Positions 35,324 to 45,813 of a stretch of DNA of 64,000 bases are shown here, piece after piece. The stretch's first letter is position 1. Every line of letters starts with the position of its first letter. The notes beneath the pieces were generated by a model. It ran no database searches and was not told where the DNA came from. It saw nothing but the letters and a program-made list of their open reading frames with translations. The stretch covers positions 10,833-74,832 of the forward strand of contig JAEWGL010000159.1 in the NCBI GenBank assembly GCA_023388335.1, read 5' to 3'. The stretch comes from Pseudomonadota bacterium. Lineage in GTDB: Bacteria; Pseudomonadota; Gammaproteobacteria; Pseudomonadales; Pseudomonadaceae. The position numbers and the translations under genes are program-made.

Positions 35324-37231
35324 TCAGAGCACCGGTTTGCGCGCCGCGCCGCTGCGTGTCTTGGCCATCGCTGCCAGGCGCACCGCGACATTGGCGGCGC
35401 CGTAGCCAAGGTAACCGTTCTTGCGCTGGATGATCTCGAAGAAGAACCGCGCCTCGAACGGCTCGGTGTACACGTGGAACAACTCACCGCCCTGGGCATC
35501 ACGATCGTAGAGCACGTTGTAGTAGGCCAGCTCGCTGAGGAACTCGTCGCTGAAGTCGAAGCGCGCCGCCAGGTCATCGTAGTAATTGAGCGGGATTTCC
35601 AGCAGCGGCACCCCGGCCTCCTTGGCGCGCGTCACCTCGCTGAAGATGTCCTCGCAGGAAAAGGCAATGTGGTGCACGCCCGAGCCGCGGTAGCTGGATA
35701 ACGCATGGGCGATGGCAGTGTTGCGGTTCTCCGAGATGTTCAGCGGCAAACGCGCCGAGCTGCACTGGCTGCGCAGGGCCCGGCTCTTGACCAGGCCGTA
35801 GGGATCGGGGAGCACCACCTCGTCGTCGGCTTCGAAATCGAACAGACTTTTGTAGAACAACACCCAGCTGTCCAGGGATTCGGCCGGCAGCGCCAAGGCC
35901 ATGTGGTCAATGCGCTGCAGCCCGCCGGCGGCGCGGGCATTGCTGTCGAGGTTGAAGTCGGTGTCGTAGATGGTCTGGCCTGCGCCGGCCTGTTCAACGA
36001 GGTAGATCAGGCTGCCATCCGGCGCGCGCACCGCGGGCACTTCACGCTCGTTCGGGCCGACCAGGCCACGATAGGGCTGGCCCCGGTAACCACAGGCACG
36101 CTGCAGGGCCGCCTGACCGTCCTTGACCCGCAAGGCGGTGGCGCACAACGAAGGGCCGTGGGACTCGAAGAAGTTATGGGCAAAGGAATACGGCTCGGCA
36201 TTGAGCACGATATTGATGTCGCCCTGGCGCAGCAGGCTCACCGCCTTGGTGCGGTGCTGGCCAGCCGGGGCGAAGCCCAGGCGCTTGAGCCAGCCGCCCA
36301 GGCGCGCGCCGACGGCCTCATCGACGGCAAATTCCAGGAACTCCACGCCGTCGTAATGGCCGGCCGGCGGTGGGCTGAACAGCACGCCCGGCTCGACGGC
36401 CTGCCCTTCCTGCGCCAGGCGCAGGCCGGTCTTCTCTTCCAGGTAGAGCAGCGAGCGAAGACCATCGGCGGCATTCTGTCGCGGCGGCGCGGCGCGAAAG
36501 CCATCGTTGAAAATTTCCAGCGACAGCGGTCCGCGGTAGCCGGTGCTGAGGATCGGCGCGAGGAAGCCCGCCAGGTCCATTTCGCCTTGGCCGGGGAAGC
36601 AGCGGAAGTGGCGGCTCCACTCCAGCACGTCCATCGCCAGGATCGGCGCGTCGGCCATCTGCACGAAGAAGATCTTCTCGCCGGGGATGTCTTTGATAGC
36701 GCTCGGGTCGCCCTTGAGCGACAGGGTATGGAAGCTGTCGAGGATCACCCCCAGGGCCGTGTGGTCGGCCTGGCGCACCAGGTTCCAGCACTGCTGGTAG
36801 GTGTTGACATGCCGGCCCCAGGCCAGCGCCTCGTAGCCGATCCGCAGGCCCCGCGCCCCGGCATGCTCGGCCAGCAGGCGCAGGTCGTCGACCAGCAACT
36901 GCTCATCCCCGAGGGCATCGGGTTGCACGTTGCTGCAGACCAGGACCAGGTCGGTGCCCAGCTCCTGCATCAGGTCGAACTTGCGCTCGGCGCGGTCGAG
37001 GTTTTTCTGCAGGCGGTCGCGCCGGCAGCCTTCAAAATCACGGAATGGCTGGAACAGCGTGATGGCAATGCCGAGGTCGGCGCACATCTGGCGGATTTCG
37101 CGCGGGCTGCCGGCGTAATACAAAAGGTCGTTCTCAAAGATCTCGACCCCGTCGAAGCCGGCGGCAGCGATGGCTTCGAGCTTTTCCGGCAGGGTCCCGC
37201 TGAGGGACACGGTGGCAATGGAACGCTGCAT
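35324..37231 (-). CDS. quiC: 3-dehydroshikimate dehydratase fused to HPPD-like domain
   Basis: A 635-aa two-domain enzyme. The N-terminal half (about 1-290) is a TIM-barrel of the AP-endonuclease-2/xylose-isomerase type that dehydrates 3-dehydroshikimate to protocatechuate (EIFENDL, YEALAWGRH, DSFHTLS, IFFVQMADAPIL). The C-terminal half has vicinal-oxygen-chelate motifs of 4-hydroxyphenylpyruvate dioxygenase (IDHMALALPAESLDSW and GSGVHHIAFSCEDIF). This fusion is the known pseudomonad form of QuiC. The ATG at 37231 has AAGGA upstream. Its promoter faces the transporter gene, with an operator-like palindrome between them. Confidence 0.92.
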   Translation of the reverse strand: MQRSIATVSLSGTLPEKLEAIAAAGFDGVEIFENDLLYYAGSPREIRQMCADLGIAITLFQPFRDFEGCRRDRLQKNLDRAERKFDLMQELGTDLVLVCSNVQPDALGDEQLLVDDLRLLAEHAGARGLRIGYEALAWGRHVNTYQQCWNLVRQADHTALGVILDSFHTLSLKGDPSAIKDIPGEKIFFVQMADAPILAMDVLEWSRHFRCFPGQGEMDLAGFLAPILSTGYRGPLSLEIFNDGFRAAPPRQNAADGLRSLLYLEEKTGLRLAQEGQAVEPGVLFSPPPAGHYDGVEFLEFAVDEAVGARLGGWLKRLGFAPAGQHRTKAVSLLRQGDINIVLNAEPYSFAHNFFESHGPSLCATALRVKDGQAALQRACGYRGQPYRGLVGPNEREVPAVRAPDGSLIYLVEQAGAGQTIYDTDFNLDSNARAAGGLQRIDHMALALPAESLDSWVLFYKSLFDFEADDEVVLPDPYGLVKSRALRSQCSSARLPLNISENRNTAIAHALSSYRGSGVHHIAFSCEDIFSEVTRAKEAGVPLLEIPLNYYDDLAARFDFSDEFLSELAYYNVLYDRDAQGGELFHVYTEPFEARFFFEIIQRKNGYLGYGAANVAVRLAAMAKTRSGAARKPVL

Positions 37232-37397
37232 GCTGGAGTTCCTTGTTATAGGGCGCAGGCGCCGGGCCTGCGCCGGGAAGATGGGCATTGCCGCTGACGG
37301 CACAGCGCCCGAAAACCTTGCGGGTTCCTGGCATGATCGATTATTCGCGGGTAAAGTCGCCCCAGCAATTCAAATTGTACGGAACAGTTAGTTTTCT

Positions 37398-37412
37398 GTT
37401 CGATTATCGAAC
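37398..37412. promoter_or_regulatory. perfect 15-bp palindrome, PcaR/IclR-like operator
   Basis: GTTCGAT-T-ATCGAAC. It is one central base flanked by perfect 7-bp arms and closely resembles the 15-bp PcaR site I recall for P. putida (GTTCGATAATCGCAC). It overlaps the expected -35 region of quiC, about 19 bp upstream of the TACAAT -10 element. Confidence 0.6.
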
Positions 37413-37747
37413 GGAAGCGAATCCAGCGAATTGACCCTATTTCGACCGGTGCGCAACCATTGAACTCAATTGCAGGCAATACGACCGGTGCCTCTTTGCC
37501 CCCGGTCATTCGGCAGTTCCTGCGATGGCAAGCCCACTGGCACGACATAATAAGTTCAATAAAACGGGTACCGACTCATGCTCAGAACCATCGCCCTGCA
37601 GACCGCACCTGCTCGTTCGTCTTCCTTACGACACTCGACATCCCGATCGCGATCCATCGCCCCGTCGCGCTGACCGCATCCGCACCAGACCGGCCAGCGC
37701 ACCCTGGCAGCCTTTGGGCCCGCGCGGTGCGTGCAGGTTCGGTGACT

Positions 37748-37759
37748 AACAAAAACAAC
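37748..37759 (+). promoter_or_regulatory. Hfq/Crc ARN motif at the quinate transporter ribosome binding site
   Basis: AAC-AAA-AAC-AAC, four consecutive ARN triplets, immediately followed by the GGAG Shine-Dalgarno of the transporter gene at 37770. This is the expected geometry for Hfq-Crc translational catabolite repression. Confidence 0.6.
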
Positions 37760-37769
37760 GGAGACAACG

Positions 37770-39143
<1,374 letters not shown>

Positions 39144-39159
39144 CCTGAGTGGATTGGTA

Positions 39160-39185
39160 CGAAGGGCTCCGTCAGGGGCCTTTCG
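39160..39185 (+). terminator. hairpin terminator after the quinate transporter
   Basis: An 11-bp stem (CGAAGGGCTCC with GGGGCCTTTCG, including two G-T pairs) around a GTCA tetraloop, 16 bp after the stop. No long T-run follows. Confidence 0.55.
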
Positions 39186-39209
39186 TGCATAAACGCAAAC
39201 CGCAGCCGC

Positions 39210-40088
39210 TTATCTACGCCGCTGCATCCACGCCGCGCCCAGCCCGCTCAGGCAGATGATGGCGATACCCACCTGGCTGGTGGTGTCCGGCACCTGACCA
39301 AAGATCAACAACCCCAGCAGCCCGGCGAAGACGATCTGGCAGTAGCCGAAGGGCGCCAGCAACGCCGGGGCGGCGTGGCGGAAGGCTTGGGTCAGCAGCA
39401 AGTGCGCAGTCATGCCGCAACCGCCCAAGGCCAGCATCAGCACGCCATGCTCAAGGCTCGGCAGTTGCCAGAAAAACGGCACCAGCGCGCTCATCACCAG
39501 GGTGTTGCACAGCCCAGCGAGGAAGTTGCTGGTGGTCGGACTGTCATGGGCAGCCAGCTTGCGCGTGAGCACCTGGTACAGGCAGAACCCCACGGCCGAA
39601 CCGAAGGGGAAAAGAATCGCCGCGGTAAACACGGCCCCTCCAGGATGCACGACAACCACCACCCCGACAAACCCCATCACCACCGCCGCCCATTGCCCCA
39701 GGGTGACCTGCTCCTTGAGCAGCGGCACCGACAAGGCGGTGACCAGCACCGGGGCAAGGAAGTTGACGGCCGTGGCTTCGGCCAGCGGCAGGTACTGCAG
39801 GCCAGCGGTGAACAGCAGGCTGGTGCTGAGCAGGCTCAGGGCCCGCAGCAACTGCAGCAGCGGACGCCGGGTCCGCAGCACGCGCAAGCCTGCCTGAGGC
39901 AGGAAGATCCCTGCCATCAGCAAGGTATGCACCAGATAACGGGCCCAGACCACCATGATCACCGGGTAGAGGCCACCGAGGAATTTGGACAAGGCGTCAT
40001 GACTGGCAAACAGGAAGGTGGCCATCATTACCAGCAGGATACCGCGCAGCGGTTGGTTGACTCCGGATAACGGTGTACTGGAACTCAT
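39210..40088 (-). CDS. EamA/DMT-family transporter, second
   Basis: A 292-aa, ten-helix drug/metabolite transporter with two EamA repeats (the first begins LRGILLVMMATFLFASHDAL; the second ends FGYCQIVFAGLLGLLIFGQV). It resembles RhaT/YdcZ-like exporters of metabolites. The ATG at 40088 is used because the upstream TTG at 40136 has no ribosome binding site. It converges on the quinate transporter but has no evident functional tie to it. Confidence 0.8.
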   Translation of the reverse strand: MSSSTPLSGVNQPLRGILLVMMATFLFASHDALSKFLGGLYPVIMVVWARYLVHTLLMAGIFLPQAGLRVLRTRRPLLQLLRALSLLSTSLLFTAGLQYLPLAEATAVNFLAPVLVTALSVPLLKEQVTLGQWAAVVMGFVGVVVVVHPGGAVFTAAILFPFGSAVGFCLYQVLTRKLAAHDSPTTSNFLAGLCNTLVMSALVPFFWQLPSLEHGVLMLALGGCGMTAHLLLTQAFRHAAPALLAPFGYCQIVFAGLLGLLIFGQVPDTTSQVGIAIICLSGLGAAWMQRRR

Positions 40089-40725
40089 GGCGTACTCGAA
40101 AAGTGGCGCGGGTGCCGGTGTTGACGGCTCGGACAATTGGAACAGTATCTTCTGACCTCTGGCATGAGGCGGCGATATGCTTGCGTTCGCTGATCGACCA
40201 CTTTCAATGCAAGTCGCTGGCCAGCGGCCCCGTCCCCTGGAAAGAATGGCCGCAACCTCCAGGCGATGGCCTGGCCATGGCTACTTACCTTAGCCCATCA
40301 CGGGCAGATGTTACTGCTCTGAACAAGGCGCTGCGTAGGCACAGGATCAATACCGAGCAAGGCCTGACCACGCCTTGCCAAAGCCAGTGGGCCTGCCCGA
40401 TGAAAGGCGATGAGCGCACCCGCGTGGTGCCTCAGGCCCTGAAACTGGACTACAGCTGACCGCATGGCGCACGGCGGCGCGGCTGCACTCTCCCCCGCAA
40501 CCACCGTTCAGCCGTCTTCCATGGAGATCTGCTCGACGGTTTTCAGGCGCTGCCGGCCGGCGGGTTCACACGTTTTCTATGGCCGGGGATAGCGGCGGCG
40601 AAGAGGTGGGATTGCCTGAAGCGGGCTTGCCCGCGAAGCGCCGCGTGGCGGCGCTCGGTCTCGAGAGTGCCACAACCCCGAGACAAGCACGGATCAACCC
40701 GGCGTGTTCCTGAAGCCGCCTGAGG
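40089..40725. other. 637-bp region without a confident gene
   Basis: It contains the EamA promoter side, a weak open frame encoding a possible 60-aa basic protein from 40277 to 40459 with no clear ribosome binding site, and REP DNA at 40621 near the cysG end. Confidence 0.5.
40621..40634. repeat. REP core palindrome
   Basis: GCGGGCTTGCCCGC, identical to the core at 3744, preceded by CCTGAA as in other P. putida REP copies. It lies about 90 bp beyond the cysG stop. Confidence 0.75.
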
Positions 40726-42114
40726 TCACTCCTGGCTACCTTCGAACCACGCCAGCTTCTCGCGCAACTGCACCACTTCGCCCACGATCACCAGGGTCGG
40801 GGCATGCACTTCATGCTGGGCCACCAGTTCTGGCAGGTTGGCCAGGGTCCCGGTGAACACCCGCTGGTTGCGCGTGGTGCCCTGTTGTACCAGCGCCGCC
40901 GGCGTAGACGCCGCCCGACCATGGCGGATCAGTTCGGCACAGATGGTCGGCAGACCAACCAGGCCCATGTAGAACACCAGGGTCTGGGCCGGCGCCACCA
41001 GGTCATTCCAAGGCAGGTTGCTGGTGCCGTCCTTGAGGTGACCGGTGACGAAGCGCACCGACTGGGCATAGTCGCGGTGGGTCAGCGGGATGCCGCCATA
41101 GGCGGAGCAACCGCTGGCCGCGGTAATGCCAGGGACCACCTGGAAGGGAATTCCTTCCTCGGCCAGCTCTTCGATCTCTTCGCCACCACGGCCAAAGATG
41201 AAGGGATCGCCACCCTTCAGGCGCAGCACACGCTTACCCTGACGGGCCAGATCGACCAGCAGGCGGTTGATCTGGTCTTGGGGCACGGCATGCTCGGCGC
41301 GGCGCTTGCCGACATAGATGCGCTCGGCATCGCGCCGGCACATCTCGATGATCGCGGGCGCGACCAGGCGGTCGTAGAGCACCACGTCGGCCTGCTGCAT
41401 CAGGCGCAGGGCGCGGAACGTCAGCAGGTCCGGATCACCCGGGCCGGCACCGACCAGATACACCTCGCCAGCCTGCTGGCTCGGCGCGCCATCGACCTTG
41501 GCCTGCAACAGGCGCTCGGCTTCGGCGCCCTGCCCGGCCAACTGGCGCTCGGCGATCGGACCCTGGAACACATCCTCCCAGAACCCGCGACGCTGGTTGA
41601 CGTCCGGGTACAGCGCCTTGACCTTGTGGCGAAAGCGCGCGGCCAGGCCGGCCAGCTCGCCGTAGGCCGATGGAATCCAGGCCTCCAGCTTGGCGCGGAT
41701 CAGCCGTGCCAGCACCGGCGCATCGCCGCCACTGGACACCGCGACGACCAGAGGCGAACGGTCGACGATGGCCGGGAAGATCACCGTGCACAGCGCCGGA
41801 GCGTCCACCACATTGACCGGCAGGCTGCGCTGCTGGGCATCGGCGGACACCTGGGCGTTGAGCGACGGGTCATCGGTAGCGGCAATCACCAGGCGACACC
41901 CGTCGAGGTCAATCGCCTGATAACCGCGGATGCGCACCTCACCGCCGCCCTCACGGGCAAGCGTGGCCAGCTGGTCGTCGACGTCTGGCGCGACCACGCG
42001 CAGCGCGGAGCCGGCGTCGGCCAGCAAGCGCGCCTTGCGCAGGGCGATCTCGCCGCCGCCAACGACCAGCACGCGGCTGCCCTGCAGCTTGTGGAACAGC
42101 GGCAGGTAATCCAT
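40726..42114 (-). CDS. cysG: siroheme synthase (multifunctional CysG)
   Basis: A 462-aa trifunctional enzyme making siroheme from uroporphyrinogen III. The N-terminal NAD-binding dehydrogenase/ferrochelatase part begins VLVVGGGEIALRKARLL. The C-terminal SAM uroporphyrinogen methyltransferase part begins VYLVGAGPGDPDLLT and has LRLKGGDPFIFGRGGEE and PGITAASGCSAYGGIPLTHR. It starts directly after serS (the ATG abuts the serS stop), so the two are cotranscribed. Confidence 0.95.
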   Translation of the reverse strand: MDYLPLFHKLQGSRVLVVGGGEIALRKARLLADAGSALRVVAPDVDDQLATLAREGGGEVRIRGYQAIDLDGCRLVIAATDDPSLNAQVSADAQQRSLPVNVVDAPALCTVIFPAIVDRSPLVVAVSSGGDAPVLARLIRAKLEAWIPSAYGELAGLAARFRHKVKALYPDVNQRRGFWEDVFQGPIAERQLAGQGAEAERLLQAKVDGAPSQQAGEVYLVGAGPGDPDLLTFRALRLMQQADVVLYDRLVAPAIIEMCRRDAERIYVGKRRAEHAVPQDQINRLLVDLARQGKRVLRLKGGDPFIFGRGGEEIEELAEEGIPFQVVPGITAASGCSAYGGIPLTHRDYAQSVRFVTGHLKDGTSNLPWNDLVAPAQTLVFYMGLVGLPTICAELIRHGRAASTPAALVQQGTTRNQRVFTGTLANLPELVAQHEVHAPTLVIVGEVVQLREKLAWFEGSQE

Positions 42115-43395
<1,281 letters not shown>

Positions 43396-43412
43396 ATCGT
43401 TTTCTCGTTGGT

Positions 43413-43787
43413 TCAGAATTTGGTCAGATAAAGGCCGGCCCAGGTCGCAAGCAGCCCGCCCAATACGCTGGCGGCAGCATAACCGAAGGCCAGCGGCGCC
43501 TGCCCGCTTTCGAGCAGGCGCACGGTGTCCAGTGAAAAGGATGAAAAGGTCGTCAGGCCGCCAAGGAAACCGACGATCAGCCCGGCTCGCAGCTCGACCG
43601 GTACCAGCGGCCGCTGCAGGAACAGGCCGTAGAGCAGGCCGATCAGCAGGCAGCCGATCAAATTGACCGCAAGCGTACCGAGATAGAAGTGTCGTGGCCA
43701 GTGAGCGCTGACCCAATTGGCGGTGGCAAAGCGCAGCAGGGTGCCGGCAATGCCGCCAGCGCTGACCGCGGCAACAAGGGCGATCAA
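43413..43787 (-). CDS. crcB: fluoride channel CrcB/Fluc
   Basis: A 124-aa, four-helix fluoride channel that works as an antiparallel dimer. Motifs are GGxxGTLLRF near the start, GTLAVNLIGCLLIG, and GFLGGLTTFSSFS with the conserved phenylalanine box region. The start is TTG, with GGAG 6 nt upstream, and overlaps the rarA stop by 4 nt (TTGA). No fluoride riboswitch is expected here because the gene is internal to an operon. Confidence 0.92.
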   Translation of the reverse strand: MIALVAAVSAGGIAGTLLRFATANWVSAHWPRHFYLGTLAVNLIGCLLIGLLYGLFLQRPLVPVELRAGLIVGFLGGLTTFSSFSLDTVRLLESGQAPLAFGYAAASVLGGLLATWAGLYLTKF

Positions 43788-45109
43788 GGTTTTCTCCGTT
43801 GTCTTGGGCTGTTGCGATCCAGTTCGGCCAGATGCCGTAACTTCTCGCCGATCTTCAGTTCCAGGCCGCGCGGCACCGGCTGGTAGTAAGGGCGTGGCGC
43901 AAGCTGGTCGGGGAAATAGTCTTCACCGGCGGCGTAGCCTTCCGGCTCGTCGTGGGCATAACGGTATTGCTCGCCATAGCCTAATTGCTTCATCAGTTTG
44001 GTCGGCGCATTGCGCAGGTGCAACGGTACTTCGAGGGAGCCGTGTTCCGCGGCCTCGCGCATGGCGGTCTTGAAGCCCATGTACACCGCATTGCTCTTCG
44101 GCGCGCAGGCCAGGTAGGTGATGGCCTGGGCCACCGCCAGTTCGCCTTCCGGGCTGCCGAGGCGCTCCTGCACATCCCAGGCCGCCAGGCACAGGCTCAG
44201 GGCCCGGGGATCGGCGTTGCCGATGTCCTCGCTGGCCATGCGCACCACGCGCCGGGCAATATACAACGGGTCGCAGCCACCATCGAGCATGCGTGCGTAC
44301 CAGTACAGCGCACCGTCCGGGTTGGAGCCGCGCACCGACTTGTGCAGCGCCGAAATCTGGTCGTAGAAGGCTTCGCCGCCCTTGTCGAAACGCCGGCGGC
44401 TGTCACCGAGCAGGCTCTGCAGCAACTCGACGCCGATCTCGCCGCCGTCCTCGGCCAAATCCGAGGCGTTCTCCAGGAAGTTGAGCATGCGCCGGCCATC
44501 GCCGTCGGCGGCGGCCATGAGCATCTTGAACGCCTCGTCACCCACGCGCAGCTGGCGCTTGCCCAAGCCGCGCTCTTCACTCAGTGCGCGGTCGACCAAC
44601 TTGCGCAGCGCCGCTTCGTCCAGGCTCTTGAGCACGTAGACCCGCGCTCGCGAGAGCAAGGCGTTGTTCAGTTCGAACGAGGGGTTTTCGGTGGTGGCGC
44701 CGATGAAGATCAGCGTGCCGTCTTCGACGAAGGGTAGGAAGGCATCCTGTTGCGACTTGTTGAAGCGGTGCACCTCGTCGACGAAGAGAATGGTGCGACG
44801 ACCGTACTGCGCGGCCTGCTGCTTGGCCACCTCCACCGCCTGACGGATCTCCTTGACGCCGGCCAGCACGGCCGAGACCGTCTCGAAATGTGCATCGCAA
44901 AACTGCGCCAGCAACCGCGCCAGGGTGGTCTTGCCGACTCCGGGCGGGCCCCAGAAGATCATCGAATGCAGCGCGCCCTGCTCCAGCGCCTCACGCAGCG
45001 GCTTGCCGCGCGCCAGCAAGTGCTCCTGGCCCACGTACTCGCCCAGGTTGGCCGGGCGCAGGCGCGCGGCCAGGGGCTGGGCAACGGGTTCGCTTCGAAA
45101 CAGGTCCAT
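43784..45109 (-). CDS. rarA: replication-associated recombination protein A (RarA/MgsA)
   Basis: A 441-aa clamp-loader-like AAA+ ATPase acting at stalled forks. Walker A GPPGVGKTT, Walker B ILFVDEVHRF and sensor region GATTENPSFELN are visible, and the C-terminal tetramerisation part includes GSDPDGALYWYARML-like residues. It follows lolA closely (18 bp) and precedes crcB with overlap, as in other pseudomonads. Confidence 0.95.
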   Translation of the reverse strand: MDLFRSEPVAQPLAARLRPANLGEYVGQEHLLARGKPLREALEQGALHSMIFWGPPGVGKTTLARLLAQFCDAHFETVSAVLAGVKEIRQAVEVAKQQAAQYGRRTILFVDEVHRFNKSQQDAFLPFVEDGTLIFIGATTENPSFELNNALLSRARVYVLKSLDEAALRKLVDRALSEERGLGKRQLRVGDEAFKMLMAAADGDGRRMLNFLENASDLAEDGGEIGVELLQSLLGDSRRRFDKGGEAFYDQISALHKSVRGSNPDGALYWYARMLDGGCDPLYIARRVVRMASEDIGNADPRALSLCLAAWDVQERLGSPEGELAVAQAITYLACAPKSNAVYMGFKTAMREAAEHGSLEVPLHLRNAPTKLMKQLGYGEQYRYAHDEPEGYAAGEDYFPDQLAPRPYYQPVPRGLELKIGEKLRHLAELDRNSPRQRRKP

Positions 45110-45127
45110 GGCGGCTCTATGACCTCA

Positions 45128-45751
45128 TTATTCCTGGATGACGTCGGCGCCTTCCGGGACCTTGAACTGGAACTTGCTCGCCGGGATCGCCTCGTTGGCC
45201 TTGACCCCGTTGAACAGGATGTTGGTGCGCTGGCCAACGCTGTCGATCAACTGCATGTCGTTGATCAGGCCACTGCGAAACGACACGCGCAGGGAATCGA
45301 ACAGGGTGTCCTTGGTCTTGGGCTTCAAGGTGAAGTCCATCACGTTGCCTTGCTCCTTGGACGTGATGTCGAAGCTTTCACTGATCTTCGAGACGTCGCC
45401 CGACAGCAGCAGTGCCGGTGTCTGGTTCAGGCGCGCGTCCAGCTTCTTGACGGTAGCCTGCTCAAGATCCGGGTCCCACAGGGTTACCCTATTGCCATCG
45501 GACACCACCACTTGCTCCTGCGGCGCATCGGTGTGCCAGTAGAACAGGCCCGGACGCTTGACCGCCATCTGGCCCTGGGTTTCCTGCAGGCTGGTGCCGC
45601 TGGCGTCCAGGGTCAGCTGGGAGAAACGGGCGGTGATGGTCTGTGACTTTTCCAGCAGCTGGGTCAGGCGCGCCACGTCTTTTTCATCGGCATGGACGGC
45701 GAAGGGCGCCATGACCATGGCAGAAACCAACAGCATGCGAATCGCGCGCAT
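45128..45751 (-). CDS. lolA: outer-membrane lipoprotein carrier protein LolA
   Basis: A 207-aa periplasmic chaperone that ferries lipoproteins from LolCDE to the outer membrane. The signal peptide covers residues 1-21 (cleavage after VHA). The mature protein shows the LTQLLEKSQTITARFSQ and KRPGLFYWHTDAP motifs of LolA. GAGG precedes the ATG at 45751. It follows ftsK, with a hairpin between them. Confidence 0.95.
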   Translation of the reverse strand: MRAIRMLLVSAMVMAPFAVHADEKDVARLTQLLEKSQTITARFSQLTLDASGTSLQETQGQMAVKRPGLFYWHTDAPQEQVVVSDGNRVTLWDPDLEQATVKKLDARLNQTPALLLSGDVSKISESFDITSKEQGNVMDFTLKPKTKDTLFDSLRVSFRSGLINDMQLIDSVGQRTNILFNGVKANEAIPASKFQFKVPEGADVIQE

Positions 45752-45777
45752 GGGAATCCTCGTTGTGCAGTAAAAGG

Positions 45778-45803
45778 GCCGGGCGCCGCCATTGGCACCC
45801 GGC
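45778..45803 (-). terminator. hairpin between ftsK and lolA
   Basis: A 10-bp stem with one mismatch and a 6-nt loop (GCCGGGCGCC with GGCACCCGGC), followed on the minus strand by CTTTTA. It may terminate or attenuate ftsK transcription before lolA. Confidence 0.6.
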
Positions 45804-45813
45804 AAGGTGATCA

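Larger units (their letters stand above)
37232..37769. other. divergent control region of quiC and quinate transporter
   Basis: 538 bp without a gene. It contains a candidate quiC -10 (TACAAT on the minus strand, 37374-37379), the 15-bp palindrome at 37398, an additional GAACAG/CTGTTC pair flanking it, a weaker related site near 37335, and the ARN-rich leader of the transporter. Confidence 0.6.

Noticed and set aside
35705..37297. 530-aa plus-strand open frame
   Set aside because: Antisense to quiC.
40277..40459. Possible 60-aa basic protein
   Set aside because: Plausible composition but no ribosome binding site and no recognised family; left as part of an intergenic entry.
43396..43716. 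N-terminal extension of serS
   Set aside because: The extension overlaps crcB and the shorter form matches the usual SerRS start MLDSKLLR.
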